Origin: Mycolicibacterium tusciae JS617 | GTDB taxonomy: Bacteria; Actinomycetota; Actinomycetes; Mycobacteriales; Mycobacteriaceae | Assembly (NCBI RefSeq): GCF_000243415.2 | Contig: NZ_KI912270.1 | Location: forward strand, 6,653,837 to 6,717,836 | Direction: 5' to 3' | DNA length: 64,000 bases | Shown: positions 29,475-38,544 of the stretch, one piece after another | Layout of the letters: every line of letters begins with the position of its first letter | How positions within the stretch are numbered: position 1 is the first letter of the stretch | Notes under the pieces: model-generated | Database searches by the model: none | Told to the model about the DNA's origin: nothing | Seen by the model: only the letters and a program-made list of their open reading frames with translations | Program-made: the position numbers and the translations under genes

Positions 29475-29532
29475 TCTTAGGTCGTCACCATTGGCGACGC
29501 TTCGCGCGCAGTGATATCCGAGGAGGTATTGC

Positions 29533-29925
29533 ATGACCGACACCAAAGAGGCCAGCGAGAAGCTCGTCCGCGACTTCCTGGAGTCGTGGGAGGGCCGTGA
29601 TCTTGAATCGATCTGCGGCACTTTCGCCGACGACGCCGTTTACCACAACACGCCGGTGGCGCCGATCGAGGGCATCGACGGCATCCGCGCGATCTTCCGC
29701 GCGTTCCTCGACGCGTTCTCGTACGCCAAGCTCGACGTCGTGACGCTGGCGGCCGAACCCGGCCTGGTGCTTGCCGAGCGCGTCGATTACTTCACCATGA
29801 ACGACGGCCGAAAGGTCGAGCTCCCCGTGACCGGGGTCTTCGTGGTGAGAAATGGTGAAATCACCCGCTTCACCGACTATTTCGATCTCGCGGACTTCGA
29901 GCGCCAGAGCGGCTTCAAGCTCTGA
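29533..29925 (+). CDS. Limonene-1,2-epoxide hydrolase-like SnoaL-fold protein
   Basis: The 130-residue protein follows a strong ribosome binding site (GAGGAGG). It matches the limonene epoxide hydrolase family, which includes mycobacterial EphG: the Arg-x-Asp of the Asp-Arg-Asp triad is seen in LAERVDYF and the second Asp in [10 protein letters not shown]. The family adds water to small or sterol-type epoxides in one step. It is the first gene of the operon containing mce3R and shares that regulator's promoter box, so it probably joins the other epoxide- and lipid-handling enzymes of the regulon. Confidence 0.85.
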   Translation: MTDTKEASEKLVRDFLESWEGRDLESICGTFADDAVYHNTPVAPIEGIDGIRAIFRAFLDAFSYAKLDVVTLAAEPGLVLAERVDYFTMNDGRKVELPVTGVFVVRNGEITRFTDYFDLADFERQSGFKL

Positions 29926-30050
29926 GCCTCCGAATACCCGACATGGTCAACGACTCATCCGCACCCCCACCGCATGTCGCCACCGCTGCCAAGCGGAGGC
30001 GTCTGGCAGGATTTGGTGGTTCGGGTGAGCAAGAAGGGGGGCGACGCGCG

Positions 30051-31283
30051 GTGGTTGAGCCCGCGGTGTCAACCGTCAAGCGCAGGCCCAAGGATCGAAA
30101 GCAGCAGATCCTCGAGCAGGCCGTCCGGCTGTTCATCGAACGCGGCTTTCACTCGGTCAAGCTCGAGGACATCGCCGAAGCGGCCGGCGTCACCGCCCGC
30201 GCCCTGTATCGCCATTACGACAACAAGCAAGCCCTGCTCGCCGCGGCTATCCGCACCGGACAGGAGCAATATCAGAGCGTCCGCCTGCTCTCCCAGGGCG
30301 AGACACCGTCGACACCGCAGTCGCTGAGCGTCGAACTACCCGACCTCACGGCAGCCGCTGTGGCGTCCCGGTCGCTGACGGTTCTCTGGCAGCGCGAGGC
30401 CCGATACCTCGACGACGTCGAACGCACCGAGGTGCGCCGCCGCATCAACGCGATCGTGGCAGGCATTCGCGACGGTGTCCGGCTGGAGATAGCCGAGCTC
30501 AGCCCGCAGCACACCGAGCTACGCGCATGGGCGGTGTCCAGCACCATCACCAGCCTGGGCAGGCACAACCTGAGCCTGCCGGGAGATGAACTGCCCGAAC
30601 TTCTGACCCGGGCCTGCATGGCGGCCGCACGGACTCCGACCGTCAGCGCCCTGGAACCGCTCGACCCGACGCCCGACGACCACCGTGCGCTGTTCTCCCG
30701 GCAGGAGACCCTGCTGGCCACCGGCGCACGCCTGTTCCGTGCGCAGGGCTACCCGGCCGTCAGCACGAGCGAGATCGCGAAGGGAGCGGGAATTGCGGGG
30801 CCGGGTCTCTACCGCACGTTCTCGTCCAAGCAGGCCATCCTCGACGCGCTCATCCGCCGTCTCGATGATTGGTGGTGCCTGGAGACCATTCGCGCGCTGC
30901 GCAGCGACCGCGCGCCAGCGGACTGCCTGCGCGAACTCGTCGGTGGCCGGGTCCGCATCAGCCTCGACGATCCTGACCTGGTGTCCGTGTCGATCACCGA
31001 ACTGTCGCATGCCTCCAGCGAGGTCAGCGAGACCTACACACGGAACCAGGCCGACCGTGAAGCGGTATGGATCGACCTCATCTGCAAAACGGTGCCCGAA
31101 ACCACGACCCCGCAAGCGCGACTCCTCGTCGCGGCGGCGATCAGCTTCATCGACGACACCGTACGCACCTGGCACCTGACCCGCTATGTGGGTGTGGCAG
31201 AAGAGATCACCGCGATCGCGCTGTCGATCCTGACCAGCCGCGGTCACCACAGCGCGGAAATGGTTCCGCCGTCGGCGATCTGA
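30051..31283 (+). CDS. mce3R: Tandem TetR-type repressor Mce3R
   Basis: Start GTG 30051 is preferred: AAGGGGGG lies 8-9 bases upstream, and the 410-residue product agrees with M. tuberculosis Mce3R (about 406); an ATG at 29943 would add 36 low-complexity residues. The protein carries two TetR-type DNA-binding domains, one near the N-terminus ([19 protein letters not shown]) and one in the middle ([18 protein letters not shown]), a rare duplication typical of Mce3R. In M. tuberculosis Mce3R represses the mce3 operon and Rv1933c-Rv1941. Both target sets flank the gene here. The 3' end overlaps the end of melK on the other strand by 40 bp. Confidence 0.92.
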   Translation: MVEPAVSTVKRRPKDRKQQILEQAVRLFIERGFHSVKLEDIAEAAGVTARALYRHYDNKQALLAAAIRTGQEQYQSVRLLSQGETPSTPQSLSVELPDLTAAAVASRSLTVLWQREARYLDDVERTEVRRRINAIVAGIRDGVRLEIAELSPQHTELRAWAVSSTITSLGRHNLSLPGDELPELLTRACMAAARTPTVSALEPLDPTPDDHRALFSRQETLLATGARLFRAQGYPAVSTSEIAKGAGIAGPGLYRTFSSKQAILDALIRRLDDWWCLETIRALRSDRAPADCLRELVGGRVRISLDDPDLVSVSITELSHASSEVSETYTRNQADREAVWIDLICKTVPETTTPQARLLVAAAISFIDDTVRTWHLTRYVGVAEEITAIALSILTSRGHHSAEMVPPSAI

Positions 31284-32014
31284 GCCGTCCCGTTCACCAT
31301 CGACGCATCGTCGGACAGCAGGAAGGCCACGACGCCCGCAATCTCCTCGGGTCCGGCCATCCGGCCCTGCAGACGCGCGATCATGTTGTCCGCGCCCCCT
31401 TCACCCAGCACCTCGTCGAAGGTCGCCATCGCGGTCTGCTGCATCGGGGTGTCGACGAAAGCGGGCAGTACCGCGTTGGAACGCACATTGCCCGAACGTA
31501 ATTCGGCGGCGGTAATGCGACTGAGGTGGATGATCCCTGCCTTCGACATGCCGTAGGCGGCGGATCCGGCCGCCGCGACCTGGCCCGCAAGCGACGCCAT
31601 GTTGACGATCGCTCCGCCGCCGCGCTCGACCATCCTCGGCGCGGCATGCTTGGTGCACAGCCACGCGCCACGCAGGTTGATCCGGATGACGCGATCGAAG
31701 TCCTCGACGGTGGTCTCGGTCAGCGGCGCGAAATGAACAACGCCGGCGTTGGCGACGAGTTTGTCGACGCCACCGAATTCGGCCGCGCAGGCCTCCACCA
31801 TGCCGATCACCTGATCCTCGTCGCTGACATCGGCCCGGTGACCGATCGCGCCGCCACCGATCTTCATCGCCGCCGCACTGGCCGCATCACCGTCGATGTC
31901 CGCACACAGGACACGGCACCCCTCGTCGGCGAGGCGCGCGGCGATCGCGAGGCCGATGCCCGCTCCCGCGCCGGTCACGATCGCGGCCTTGCCCGCCAGG
32001 TCTGGATGCGTCAT
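31244..32014 (-). CDS. melK: Short-chain dehydrogenase/reductase MelK (Rv1941-like)
   Basis: The 256-residue SDR has the NAD(P)-binding TGAGAGIG (residues 14-21), NAG in VANAGVV, and the catalytic Ser141, Tyr154 and Lys158 (YGMSK). It ends with the standard SDR tail [18 protein letters not shown], so the 40-bp overlap with mce3R is genuine and not a missed stop. It is the last gene of the mel2 block and begins 37 bp after melJ. The substrate is probably a lipid-derived alcohol or ketone; not known. Confidence 0.9.
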   Translation of the reverse strand: MTHPDLAGKAAIVTGAGAGIGLAIAARLADEGCRVLCADIDGDAASAAAMKIGGGAIGHRADVSDEDQVIGMVEACAAEFGGVDKLVANAGVVHFAPLTETTVEDFDRVIRINLRGAWLCTKHAAPRMVERGGGAIVNMASLAGQVAAAGSAAYGMSKAGIIHLSRITAAELRSGNVRSNAVLPAFVDTPMQQTAMATFDEVLGEGGADNMIARLQGRMAGPEEIAGVVAFLLSDDASMVNGTAQIADGGTISALW

Positions 32015-32051
32015 GAGTCCCCTTGCGATTGTGTTTGAGCCATAACGTTTC

Positions 32052-33158
32052 TCAGACCGCGACCGCCAGTACTGAGCGCCCAGCTTCCTGCAAGCCGTGT
32101 TCGCGTATCGCCCCGAACATCACGAGGCCGAACCCCGGCGCGTCATCGGACAACCTGACCGAATGAACGCCGAGATCGCGCAGGATCCATGCCACGATCT
32201 GTGAAACCCGCTCCGCTCCCATGGCTTTGCGAGCGAGAAGGCCGCAGACACCTACCGGCCCTGAAGGGCGCAGGTACACGATCATGCCGCTGCCCCTTCG
32301 GGTCATCGTCGTCACCGCGCGATCGAGTTCACCGCCGCATCGGCAGGCCGTCGATCCGAAAACGTCTCCGGTGACACATTCGACGTGCACGTGCAGTGGC
32401 ATCGGCTGATCTGAGCCCGCAGTACCTATGATCGCGACCAGATGCTCGCCACCAGCAGCGGTAGGGTGCACATCGCGAAACCCGATGGCGCGAGACATTC
32501 CTGCTCGCATCGGCAGGATCGTCTCGGCCAACCGGACGACCTGGGGTTCGGTGCGGCGGCGATACTGCACGAGGTCGGCGATCGAAATCATGCTCAGTTG
32601 GTGCCGATCGGCGAATTCGATCGACTCGGTGACATCGGCGATCGCGCCGCCGGGCTCGCCGGAGACGATCTCGCACAGCACTCCCGCGGGTCGACGGCCC
32701 GCCAGCCGGGCGAGGTCCACCGCGGCCTCGGCGGGTGCCGGCAATCCCAATACCCCGTCGTCGCCGGCTAATACCGGCACCACGTGACCCGGGCGCCGGA
32801 AATCGGAGGCCGATGAAGATTGCGCAGCGAGGGCCGCGATGGTGCCTGCGCGATCGGTCGCCGAAATGCCGGTGCCTACGCCGCACCAGTCGACTGCCAC
32901 CCGATGGGAGACGCCCGGTCGGCCGCCGTCGCACACCGGCGGCAGGTCCAGCCGGCCGCACTCGCTGCCTGGCAGCGCAACTCGGACATAACCCGAGGTG
33001 TGCCGGACGGTGAAGGCCAGCAGTGTGGGCGTGGCGGCCCCAGCGGCGAAGACCAGGTATCCCTGTGCTCCGATATCCCCGCCATCCGTGACGACGACCG
33101 GACGGCCGGCTTCGACCGCCGCAATGGCTCGCCGCACCCGAATGTCGGCGGTCCTCAT
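32052..33158 (-). CDS. melJ: RibBA-like protein MelJ (RibA1, Rv1940-like), active sites altered
   Basis: From ATG 33158 (4-bp overlap with melI) the protein has 368 residues: a DHBP-synthase-like N-terminal half (GTGISATDRAGTIAAL, RPGHVVPV, EAAVDLARLAG) and a GTP-cyclohydrolase-II-like C-terminal half. The three zinc cysteines are kept (VECVTGDVFGSTACRCG). However, the RibB motif RENEGDL is replaced by GGDIGAQGY, GHTEAAVD has become PAPAEAAVD, the RibA motif GHEGRGIGL has become SGPVGVCGL, and the RLLTNNP region reads RLSDDAPG. Normal riboflavin synthesis by either half is therefore doubtful. Its place among flavin-dependent enzymes suggests a flavin- or nucleotide-related role. Confidence 0.85.
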   Translation of the reverse strand: MRTADIRVRRAIAAVEAGRPVVVTDGGDIGAQGYLVFAAGAATPTLLAFTVRHTSGYVRVALPGSECGRLDLPPVCDGGRPGVSHRVAVDWCGVGTGISATDRAGTIAALAAQSSSASDFRRPGHVVPVLAGDDGVLGLPAPAEAAVDLARLAGRRPAGVLCEIVSGEPGGAIADVTESIEFADRHQLSMISIADLVQYRRRTEPQVVRLAETILPMRAGMSRAIGFRDVHPTAAGGEHLVAIIGTAGSDQPMPLHVHVECVTGDVFGSTACRCGGELDRAVTTMTRRGSGMIVYLRPSGPVGVCGLLARKAMGAERVSQIVAWILRDLGVHSVRLSDDAPGFGLVMFGAIREHGLQEAGRSVLAVAV

Positions 33159-33673
33159 CCGCGCTCGCCTGACGCGCCGGCCATGGTGAGCCGATGAAAC
33201 CGGCTGCCGTGGAAGACAAGTGGCGGCGTGCCGGGATCGGCGCTCAGCCCGCAGATCTGAAGCAGGGCGATGGTGTGGTCGCCGGCAGGTAGTTCGCTGT
33301 GCAGGCGGCAGTCCAGCCAAGCCGTCGCTCCGTGGACGAACACCGCCCCGCCCGACTGCTCCGTCCAGCGCACCCCGTCGAACCGGTCACCGACCTTGCG
33401 CGACAGGCTCAAGCATGCATCGCCATGGTCCTCGGCCAGCACACTGACCCCCAGCTTCGCTCGACCCCGCAACCTGGGCCACGTCGTGGAGGTGTTCTGC
33501 ACGCAGATCGACACCAACGGCGGGGCAACCGAAACCGAGGTGAACGAACTCGCCGCCATCCCGACCGGCGCACCGTCGATGGTCGCGCAGACGGCGATCA
33601 CACCGGACGGGAAGCATCCGAAGACCCGGCGCAGTTCCGCGTCGTCGGGAGGGCGTGAGTTGATCGGTTCCAT
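33155..33673 (-). CDS. melI: Flavin reductase-domain oxidoreductase MelI (Rv1939-like)
   Basis: This 172-residue protein, from ATG 33673, belongs to the HpaC/FMN-reductase family: it has FGCFPSGVIAVCATIDG, GMAASSFTSVSVAPPLVS and the C-terminal strand IALLQICGLS. Such enzymes use NAD(P)H to reduce FMN or FAD, which diffuses to a partner monooxygenase; the luciferase-like MelF in the same operon is the obvious partner. It starts 20 bp after melH. Confidence 0.9.
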   Translation of the reverse strand: MEPINSRPPDDAELRRVFGCFPSGVIAVCATIDGAPVGMAASSFTSVSVAPPLVSICVQNTSTTWPRLRGRAKLGVSVLAEDHGDACLSLSRKVGDRFDGVRWTEQSGGAVFVHGATAWLDCRLHSELPAGDHTIALLQICGLSADPGTPPLVFHGSRFHRLTMAGASGERG

Positions 33674-33693
33674 TTCTTCGCTATCTTCGTGTT

Positions 33694-34749
33694 TCAGCGC
33701 AGCCCGTGCAGGAAATCGAGCAGCAGCCGGTTGGTCTCCTTCGGTTCTTCCTGCTGTATCCAGTGCCCGACGTCGGCCACCATGTGGGTGCCGCAGTAGT
33801 TCGGCATCACCTCGCCGGCCCGTTCGATTGCCTCGGCCCCCCATGTGGTGCCGACGTCGTACTGTCCGCCGATGAACACCGCGGGCGGGGTGAGCGGCTT
33901 AGGAGCCTGTTCGGCCAGGTCGTGCCAGTCGTTGTCGATGTTGTGATAAAAGCTCAGCGGTCCGCCGAAGCCTGAACGCTCGAATTCGCCTGTGTAGAAG
34001 TCGAGATCCTCGTCGGTGAACCACTCCGGCATCTTCTCCGGATAGACGAAGGCATCCTTGATTCGGGCACCGTGGTCCATACACAAGGGGCCCGCGCGGA
34101 TCACATCGACCGGGTCCATGGCGGCCAGATCCACACCTTCCGCCGCGGCCGCGGCGGTGGCGACGATCATGGCGTCGCCCGACACCGTATAGGTGAGCCC
34201 GAGGAGCCAGGAGCGGACATCCTCCTCGATCTCGGCGATGATGCCGTCCTGTTCGGAGAAGTAGACCTGGTACCAGATCTTGCCGTCGCCGGCGAGTTCG
34301 ATGTGATGGTCATTGGGCCGGCGCTCGCCGAAAGGACTGTCCGGCAGGGCGATGACGCCGCGGCCTGCGAACGGCACGCTGATTCCGGCTACGCCCCGGC
34401 ATCGGTCGGGATGCAGCCAGGCGAACGTCCAAGCGACGGGGGCACCCCAATCGTGCCCGACCACGATCGCCTGCTTCTCACCGTATGCGTCGATCACACC
34501 GAGGATGTCGGCGACGAGTTCTCTGATGCGATACGCCGATTGCACGCGGTACTTCGATGACTGCCCGTAGCCGCGCTGATCGATCGCGACGACGCGATAG
34601 CCCGCCGCCGCGAGGGCGGGAATCTGGTGGCGCCACGAGTACCACGACTCCGGAAAGCCGTGGATCAACACCACCAACGGCCCCTCGCCCTCTTCCACGG
34701 CGTGGATCCGGGTGCCGCGGCAGTCGAGCATCCGATGAATCTGGCCCAT
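33694..34749 (-). CDS. melH: Epoxide hydrolase MelH/EphB
   Basis: The 351-residue alpha/beta-hydrolase has the oxyanion motif HGFPES (residues 30-35), nucleophile Asp100 in GHDWGAP, acid Asp298 in GQYDVGT and base His329 in GHW. Lid tyrosines Tyr160 and Tyr268 are in place to activate the epoxide. All five positions are exactly four less than those I recall for M. tuberculosis EphB (Rv1938). It opens epoxides to diols, probably products of the operon's monooxygenases. Confidence 0.94.
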   Translation of the reverse strand: MGQIHRMLDCRGTRIHAVEEGEGPLVVLIHGFPESWYSWRHQIPALAAAGYRVVAIDQRGYGQSSKYRVQSAYRIRELVADILGVIDAYGEKQAIVVGHDWGAPVAWTFAWLHPDRCRGVAGISVPFAGRGVIALPDSPFGERRPNDHHIELAGDGKIWYQVYFSEQDGIIAEIEEDVRSWLLGLTYTVSGDAMIVATAAAAAEGVDLAAMDPVDVIRAGPLCMDHGARIKDAFVYPEKMPEWFTDEDLDFYTGEFERSGFGGPLSFYHNIDNDWHDLAEQAPKPLTPPAVFIGGQYDVGTTWGAEAIERAGEVMPNYCGTHMVADVGHWIQQEEPKETNRLLLDFLHGLR

Positions 34750-34795
34750 CTTCGTCGCCTCTCCTTGTCGTCGTTCAGTGTGTGGGCGTCTGCGC

Positions 34796-37312
34796 CTAAC
34801 CGACCGGGATTTTCTCGGGTTGGTCTAGTCGGTCGGGCACCGGCACCGTCCGGTGCTGGTAGTTGCCCGCGATCAGCGTCTTTCGGCCGGACAACCGCGT
34901 CCGCGCCCACTTACCGAGGACGCGACCGGCCACCTTCGGCGTCATCAGTGCCGATGGAGGCTTGACCAGGTGAACAACGGCCAAGAATTCGCGATAGGTG
35001 TCCAAGTCGTCGTGTACCAACTCGATGACCCGGTCCATGTACCAGGTGAGGGCCGAGAAGTAGAACGGGCGCTTTCGGTCGACGTCCTTGATCCAGTCGA
35101 AGCGCAGGTTCTGCTCACGGATCACGAACCAGGCGGTGTCGGCCATCCGGCTGATCTTGCGGTAGTAGCGGCGCGGCAGATCGCGGTGTCCTGCGCTGTA
35201 CTTGGCCAGCAGAACCTGCATTTCACGAACTTCCTTGAGCGCCAGCGTCATGCCGAGCCCGGAAACGGGGTCAGCACTGGTGTAGGCGTCTCCGACCACC
35301 AGTAAGGCGCGCGGGAGGTTGCGCATCTTCTCGTAGCGCAGCCGCAGCATGTTGGGGTAGCGGAAGTTGTAGATCGGCGAGGCGGGTTCCAGCCCGTCGA
35401 TGTTCTCGCCCACCACCGGCGACGGCATCAGGTCGGCGAACTCGCGGAACTCTTTCGCCGTGCGCGGCGGCGAATAACAGTTGTAGGCGACAAGGGAAGT
35501 GGACAGTATGGTTCGCGAGCTGTCGAGGTAGTACTGCGCGGCGTAGGTGTCTTCATAGGGCCGGTATGCGTAGCAGATCACCATCACCTTGTCCTGCCAC
35601 TGCCGCTCTGGCGGCACGTGGTGGTGCATGGTCGAGTAGAAGCAGTTGATGATGTCCTGCTCGACTTCTGGTGCGCCGAGCCCGAGATGCTCCAGGAATT
35701 CCGGAATGCGCGTGTTCTTTCCGGAGGCGTCGACGACGAACTCGGCAGGCACCACGTCCAGCTCGCCGTCGCGGTCCACCGCGACACCGATGACGCAATG
35801 GCCGCCCCGGTCGTAGACGAGGTCGCCCACCTCCGCCTCGTAGCGGAACTCGATGCGCGGTTCGTCGTCCAACCGTCTCCGCACGCACCATTCGAGCAGC
35901 GGCCTACCCGCGCAGACTATTTGAATGTCGCTGGTGCCAGGCTTCTTCCAGGTGCCGCCCAGCCGGATGCGGTACTGGTCAGCCATGTCGACCTTGAACG
36001 CACCCTCGCGCACCATGTCGTCCACGATGCCGGGAAAGATGCGCTCCATTTCGATCTGCCCGGCGGTCAGCAGATGGTGCAGGTGCCAGCCTTGGGCTGC
36101 ACCCGGCCTGCCCTCACGGCGTGAGTGGCGGCCGTCCTTCTCCAGAACGATGACCCGGTCGAACGACTCAGTCAACACCTTGGCCGCCGCGATACCGGCG
36201 ATGCTGCCACCGATCACGACCGCCGTGCCACGGCCGTCACGTTGCACCTGCGCCAGATCGAGCCCCGCGTAGTCCAGACGTGCCGGGGTCCGCCTCCGCG
36301 CCGCGCCGCTGGGCACAAACTTCTCGTAAAACAGGCCGATGCGATGAATACCGTTGTTGTCGAGCCAGTTCCGGGTTGCTTCGACCATCGGAGCCGGGCC
36401 ACACAGGTAGACGTCGGCGTCGCCGTCACTCAACATGCTTTCGTCAAGCAGATCGGTGACAAGCCCGACCGGCCCGTTCCAACCGTCATCGGGACGCGAG
36501 ACAATGACCTGCAGCCGCAGGCCTGGAAGGCGCTGCTCAAGCGCATCGAGTTCGTCGAGCTTGCACACGTCCTCGGCGGCGGTCGCGCCGTACAGCAGGT
36601 GGACCGGTTGGCCGATGTCGGCGTCGAGGCTCTGGGCCATCGCCAGGATCGCCGATAGGCCGGTGCCACCCGCCACCAAGATGATGGGTCGCACCACGGG
36701 ACGCAGATAGAAGCCGCCCTTGCTGCACCGCAACGCGATACGGTCACCCGGCTTGGCCCGGTCGCGCAGATAGTCCGACATCACGCCGTCGGGCAGCAAC
36801 CGGACGATGAACTCCAGCTCGGTGCGTCCGTCGTTGGGATGTGCGAACGAGTAGTTGCGCCATACGTCGGTACCTGGGACCTGCAACTGCGCGAACTGGC
36901 CGGGCTTGAAAGTGATCGAGTCGACCATGTCCGAGACATCCACCCGCAGAATGGCGGTCGTGGACGACAGCTGCTCCACGCTGGTCACCACTGAATGTCC
37001 GGTGACCAGCCGCGCCGCATTGTCGTCAGCCGGATACTGCAGATCGATGACGCAGTCCGAATCGGCGAAGGTCTGGCACGTCAACACCTTTCGCGCAGTG
37101 CGCTCGACGTCTGACAGACCTTCGGTGCGCCCCATCTGATAGTCACCCGAGGCGCACGTCGCGACGCAGGTACCACAGATCCCGCTCTGGCATTCATTGA
37201 CGATGGAGACGCCGTGCTCCTCCGCCGCATCCAGAATCGACTGGTCTCCACGTTCCGGCATCGTCATTTGCGTGCCATCCGAATAGCGGACCGTGATCTG
37301 ATGTGCCTCCAC
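34796..37312 (-). CDS. melG: Three-module oxygenase MelG (Rv1937-like): ferredoxin, reductase and FAD monooxygenase
   Basis: The start is GTG 37312, with AAGGAG 8 bases upstream, giving 838 residues, about the length of Rv1937. Module 1 is a plant-type 2Fe-2S ferredoxin with Cys41, Cys46, Cys49 and Cys79. Module 2 is an FAD/NAD(P) reductase (RNYSFA at about 152-157, AGGTGLSA at about 214-221, LCGPAPMVEA). Module 3, from about residue 360, is an FAD-dependent halogenase/geranylgeranyl-reductase-like monooxygenase (VVIGGSIAGIAAAKVL, LVVGDAYTSADPVSGLGM). One chain thus holds its own electron supply. It lies between melF and melH. Confidence 0.9.
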   Translation of the reverse strand: MEAHQITVRYSDGTQMTMPERGDQSILDAAEEHGVSIVNECQSGICGTCVATCASGDYQMGRTEGLSDVERTARKVLTCQTFADSDCVIDLQYPADDNAARLVTGHSVVTSVEQLSSTTAILRVDVSDMVDSITFKPGQFAQLQVPGTDVWRNYSFAHPNDGRTELEFIVRLLPDGVMSDYLRDRAKPGDRIALRCSKGGFYLRPVVRPIILVAGGTGLSAILAMAQSLDADIGQPVHLLYGATAAEDVCKLDELDALEQRLPGLRLQVIVSRPDDGWNGPVGLVTDLLDESMLSDGDADVYLCGPAPMVEATRNWLDNNGIHRIGLFYEKFVPSGAARRRTPARLDYAGLDLAQVQRDGRGTAVVIGGSIAGIAAAKVLTESFDRVIVLEKDGRHSRREGRPGAAQGWHLHHLLTAGQIEMERIFPGIVDDMVREGAFKVDMADQYRIRLGGTWKKPGTSDIQIVCAGRPLLEWCVRRRLDDEPRIEFRYEAEVGDLVYDRGGHCVIGVAVDRDGELDVVPAEFVVDASGKNTRIPEFLEHLGLGAPEVEQDIINCFYSTMHHHVPPERQWQDKVMVICYAYRPYEDTYAAQYYLDSSRTILSTSLVAYNCYSPPRTAKEFREFADLMPSPVVGENIDGLEPASPIYNFRYPNMLRLRYEKMRNLPRALLVVGDAYTSADPVSGLGMTLALKEVREMQVLLAKYSAGHRDLPRRYYRKISRMADTAWFVIREQNLRFDWIKDVDRKRPFYFSALTWYMDRVIELVHDDLDTYREFLAVVHLVKPPSALMTPKVAGRVLGKWARTRLSGRKTLIAGNYQHRTVPVPDRLDQPEKIPVG

Positions 37313-37341
37313 GCCAGTGCTCCTTCCTGCCTGTACGTGCG

Positions 37342-38451
37342 TCAGACGACCGCGCCCGCCGGCTTCTTGGCGATTCGCGCGTTGAGCCTTGGCATGACTT
37401 CCTCGGCGAGCAGCCTCATCGATTCCTTCCACGGGCCAGGGTCTTCGCTGTAGTCGAACCCGAGGACCAGCAGGTGTCCGAATCCGCCGACCTGGTCGTA
37501 GGTGGCCTCCAATTTGTCCACCACCGTCTCGACCGACCCGACGACAAACGTGTTCTCGGCCAAGTACTCCGGCGTGACATCGGCATCGGGCACGGCGGGG
37601 TCGTGCTTGTAGAATTTCGTCATGCCCATCGCCTTGAAGGTTGGCAATACGTATTCACGCATATTGCGACCGAGCATCCCGTCGACGGCGTAGCGGAAGG
37701 CCTTTTCGTCTGTCTCCGCGACGACGACCTCGCGCACCAACCGCCATTCGCGGCGGTCCGGGGTACGCCCGCTGCGGGCGGCTCCTTCGAGCACAGCATC
37801 CCAGTGCGTGGCGACGTAGTCGGTGTTGAGATCGAGGCTCATTGGTATGTAGCCACGTTCGCCCGCGAGTTTGAGGGTTTCTGAGCCCGCGCTGAAGCCG
37901 GTGACGCCGATCGGCGGGTGAGGTGATTGGAACGGTTTGATGTGACGACGCATCAGGCCGTCGTGCATCGGTGTAATCCCGTTGGCGTTCCAGTACTTTC
38001 CGCGATGCTCCCACGGACCGTCCTCGGTCCAGATGCGCAACATGATCTCGAGTGCTTCGCGGGTCATCTCGCGGTGCTCACCGTTGTGCCCGTCCACATC
38101 GAACAGAGCCCAGTCGCCGGGGATACCACTGGCGCCGACCCCGAGCATGAAGCGTCCCTGGGCCAGGTGGTCGAAATACGCCACGCGATGGGCCAATTCC
38201 ACCGGGTGGTGGTACGGCAGCAGGTGCGCACCCGGCGCGAGCTTGATCGTCTTGGTGCGCAGCAGTGCCTGCGCCAACAACAGGTCAGGTGCGCAGATCG
38301 GCTCCCACGGCACGGTGAAGTGCTCCCCAACCCATGCTTCGACGTAGCCCAGCTGGTCGGCGAGCTCGATGATCTCGAGGTCCCACTGGGTCGCGTCGTA
38401 CAGGCTCCGCTCCGGCGGGTGCGCCGGCATGAGGAAAATTCCGATCTCCAT
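37342..38451 (-). CDS. melF: Luciferase-like F420/FMN monooxygenase MelF (Rv1936-like)
   Basis: The start is ATG 38451 (AGAAGGG upstream), giving 369 residues beginning MEIGIFLMPAHPPERSLYDA; the frame back to 38511 crosses the promoter box and is not used. The sequence is a bacterial-luciferase-type (LLM) TIM barrel, with YVEAWVGEHFTVPWEPICAP and GRFMLGVGASGIPGDW. It probably uses reduced flavin supplied by MelI to oxygenate a lipid or aldehyde. It is the first gene of the mel2 block, which in pathogenic mycobacteria has been tied to resistance to oxidative stress. Confidence 0.92.
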   Translation of the reverse strand: MEIGIFLMPAHPPERSLYDATQWDLEIIELADQLGYVEAWVGEHFTVPWEPICAPDLLLAQALLRTKTIKLAPGAHLLPYHHPVELAHRVAYFDHLAQGRFMLGVGASGIPGDWALFDVDGHNGEHREMTREALEIMLRIWTEDGPWEHRGKYWNANGITPMHDGLMRRHIKPFQSPHPPIGVTGFSAGSETLKLAGERGYIPMSLDLNTDYVATHWDAVLEGAARSGRTPDRREWRLVREVVVAETDEKAFRYAVDGMLGRNMREYVLPTFKAMGMTKFYKHDPAVPDADVTPEYLAENTFVVGSVETVVDKLEATYDQVGGFGHLLVLGFDYSEDPGPWKESMRLLAEEVMPRLNARIAKKPAGAVV

Positions 38452-38485
38452 CTTCAACCCTTCTGGGAACTCCAGCACCGCCGAC

Positions 38486-38530
38486 TGCGATGTACAACAC
38501 AGTACTAGCAAGATACATCATCGAGCGCAA
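38486..38530 (-). promoter_or_regulatory. Regulon element 1: promoter/operator of the mel2 block
   Basis: On the minus strand, 38519-38486 matches the mce3R box at 29 of 34 positions. The promoter has the same layout: TTGCGC (38530-38525), 17 bp, TAGTAC (38507-38502). The start point would lie about 45 bases before the melF ATG. A tandem-TetR protein bound here would cover both the -10 box and the start point. Confidence 0.75.
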
Positions 38531-38544
38531 GCATCAGTTTGCTT

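Larger units (their letters stand above)
29057..29532. other. Divergent control region between mce operon and mce3R operon
   Basis: These 476 bases hold no convincing gene. The part 29365-29474 is a 110-bp bidirectional control element described separately. Between it and the mce operon lie about 300 bases that would be mRNA leader if transcription starts at the element; within them 29147-29162 reads GGTATAAGTCTCCCCC, similar to a motif before the P450 gene. An open frame on the minus strand (29014-29379) overlaps the YrbEA start and looks non-coding. Confidence 0.6.
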
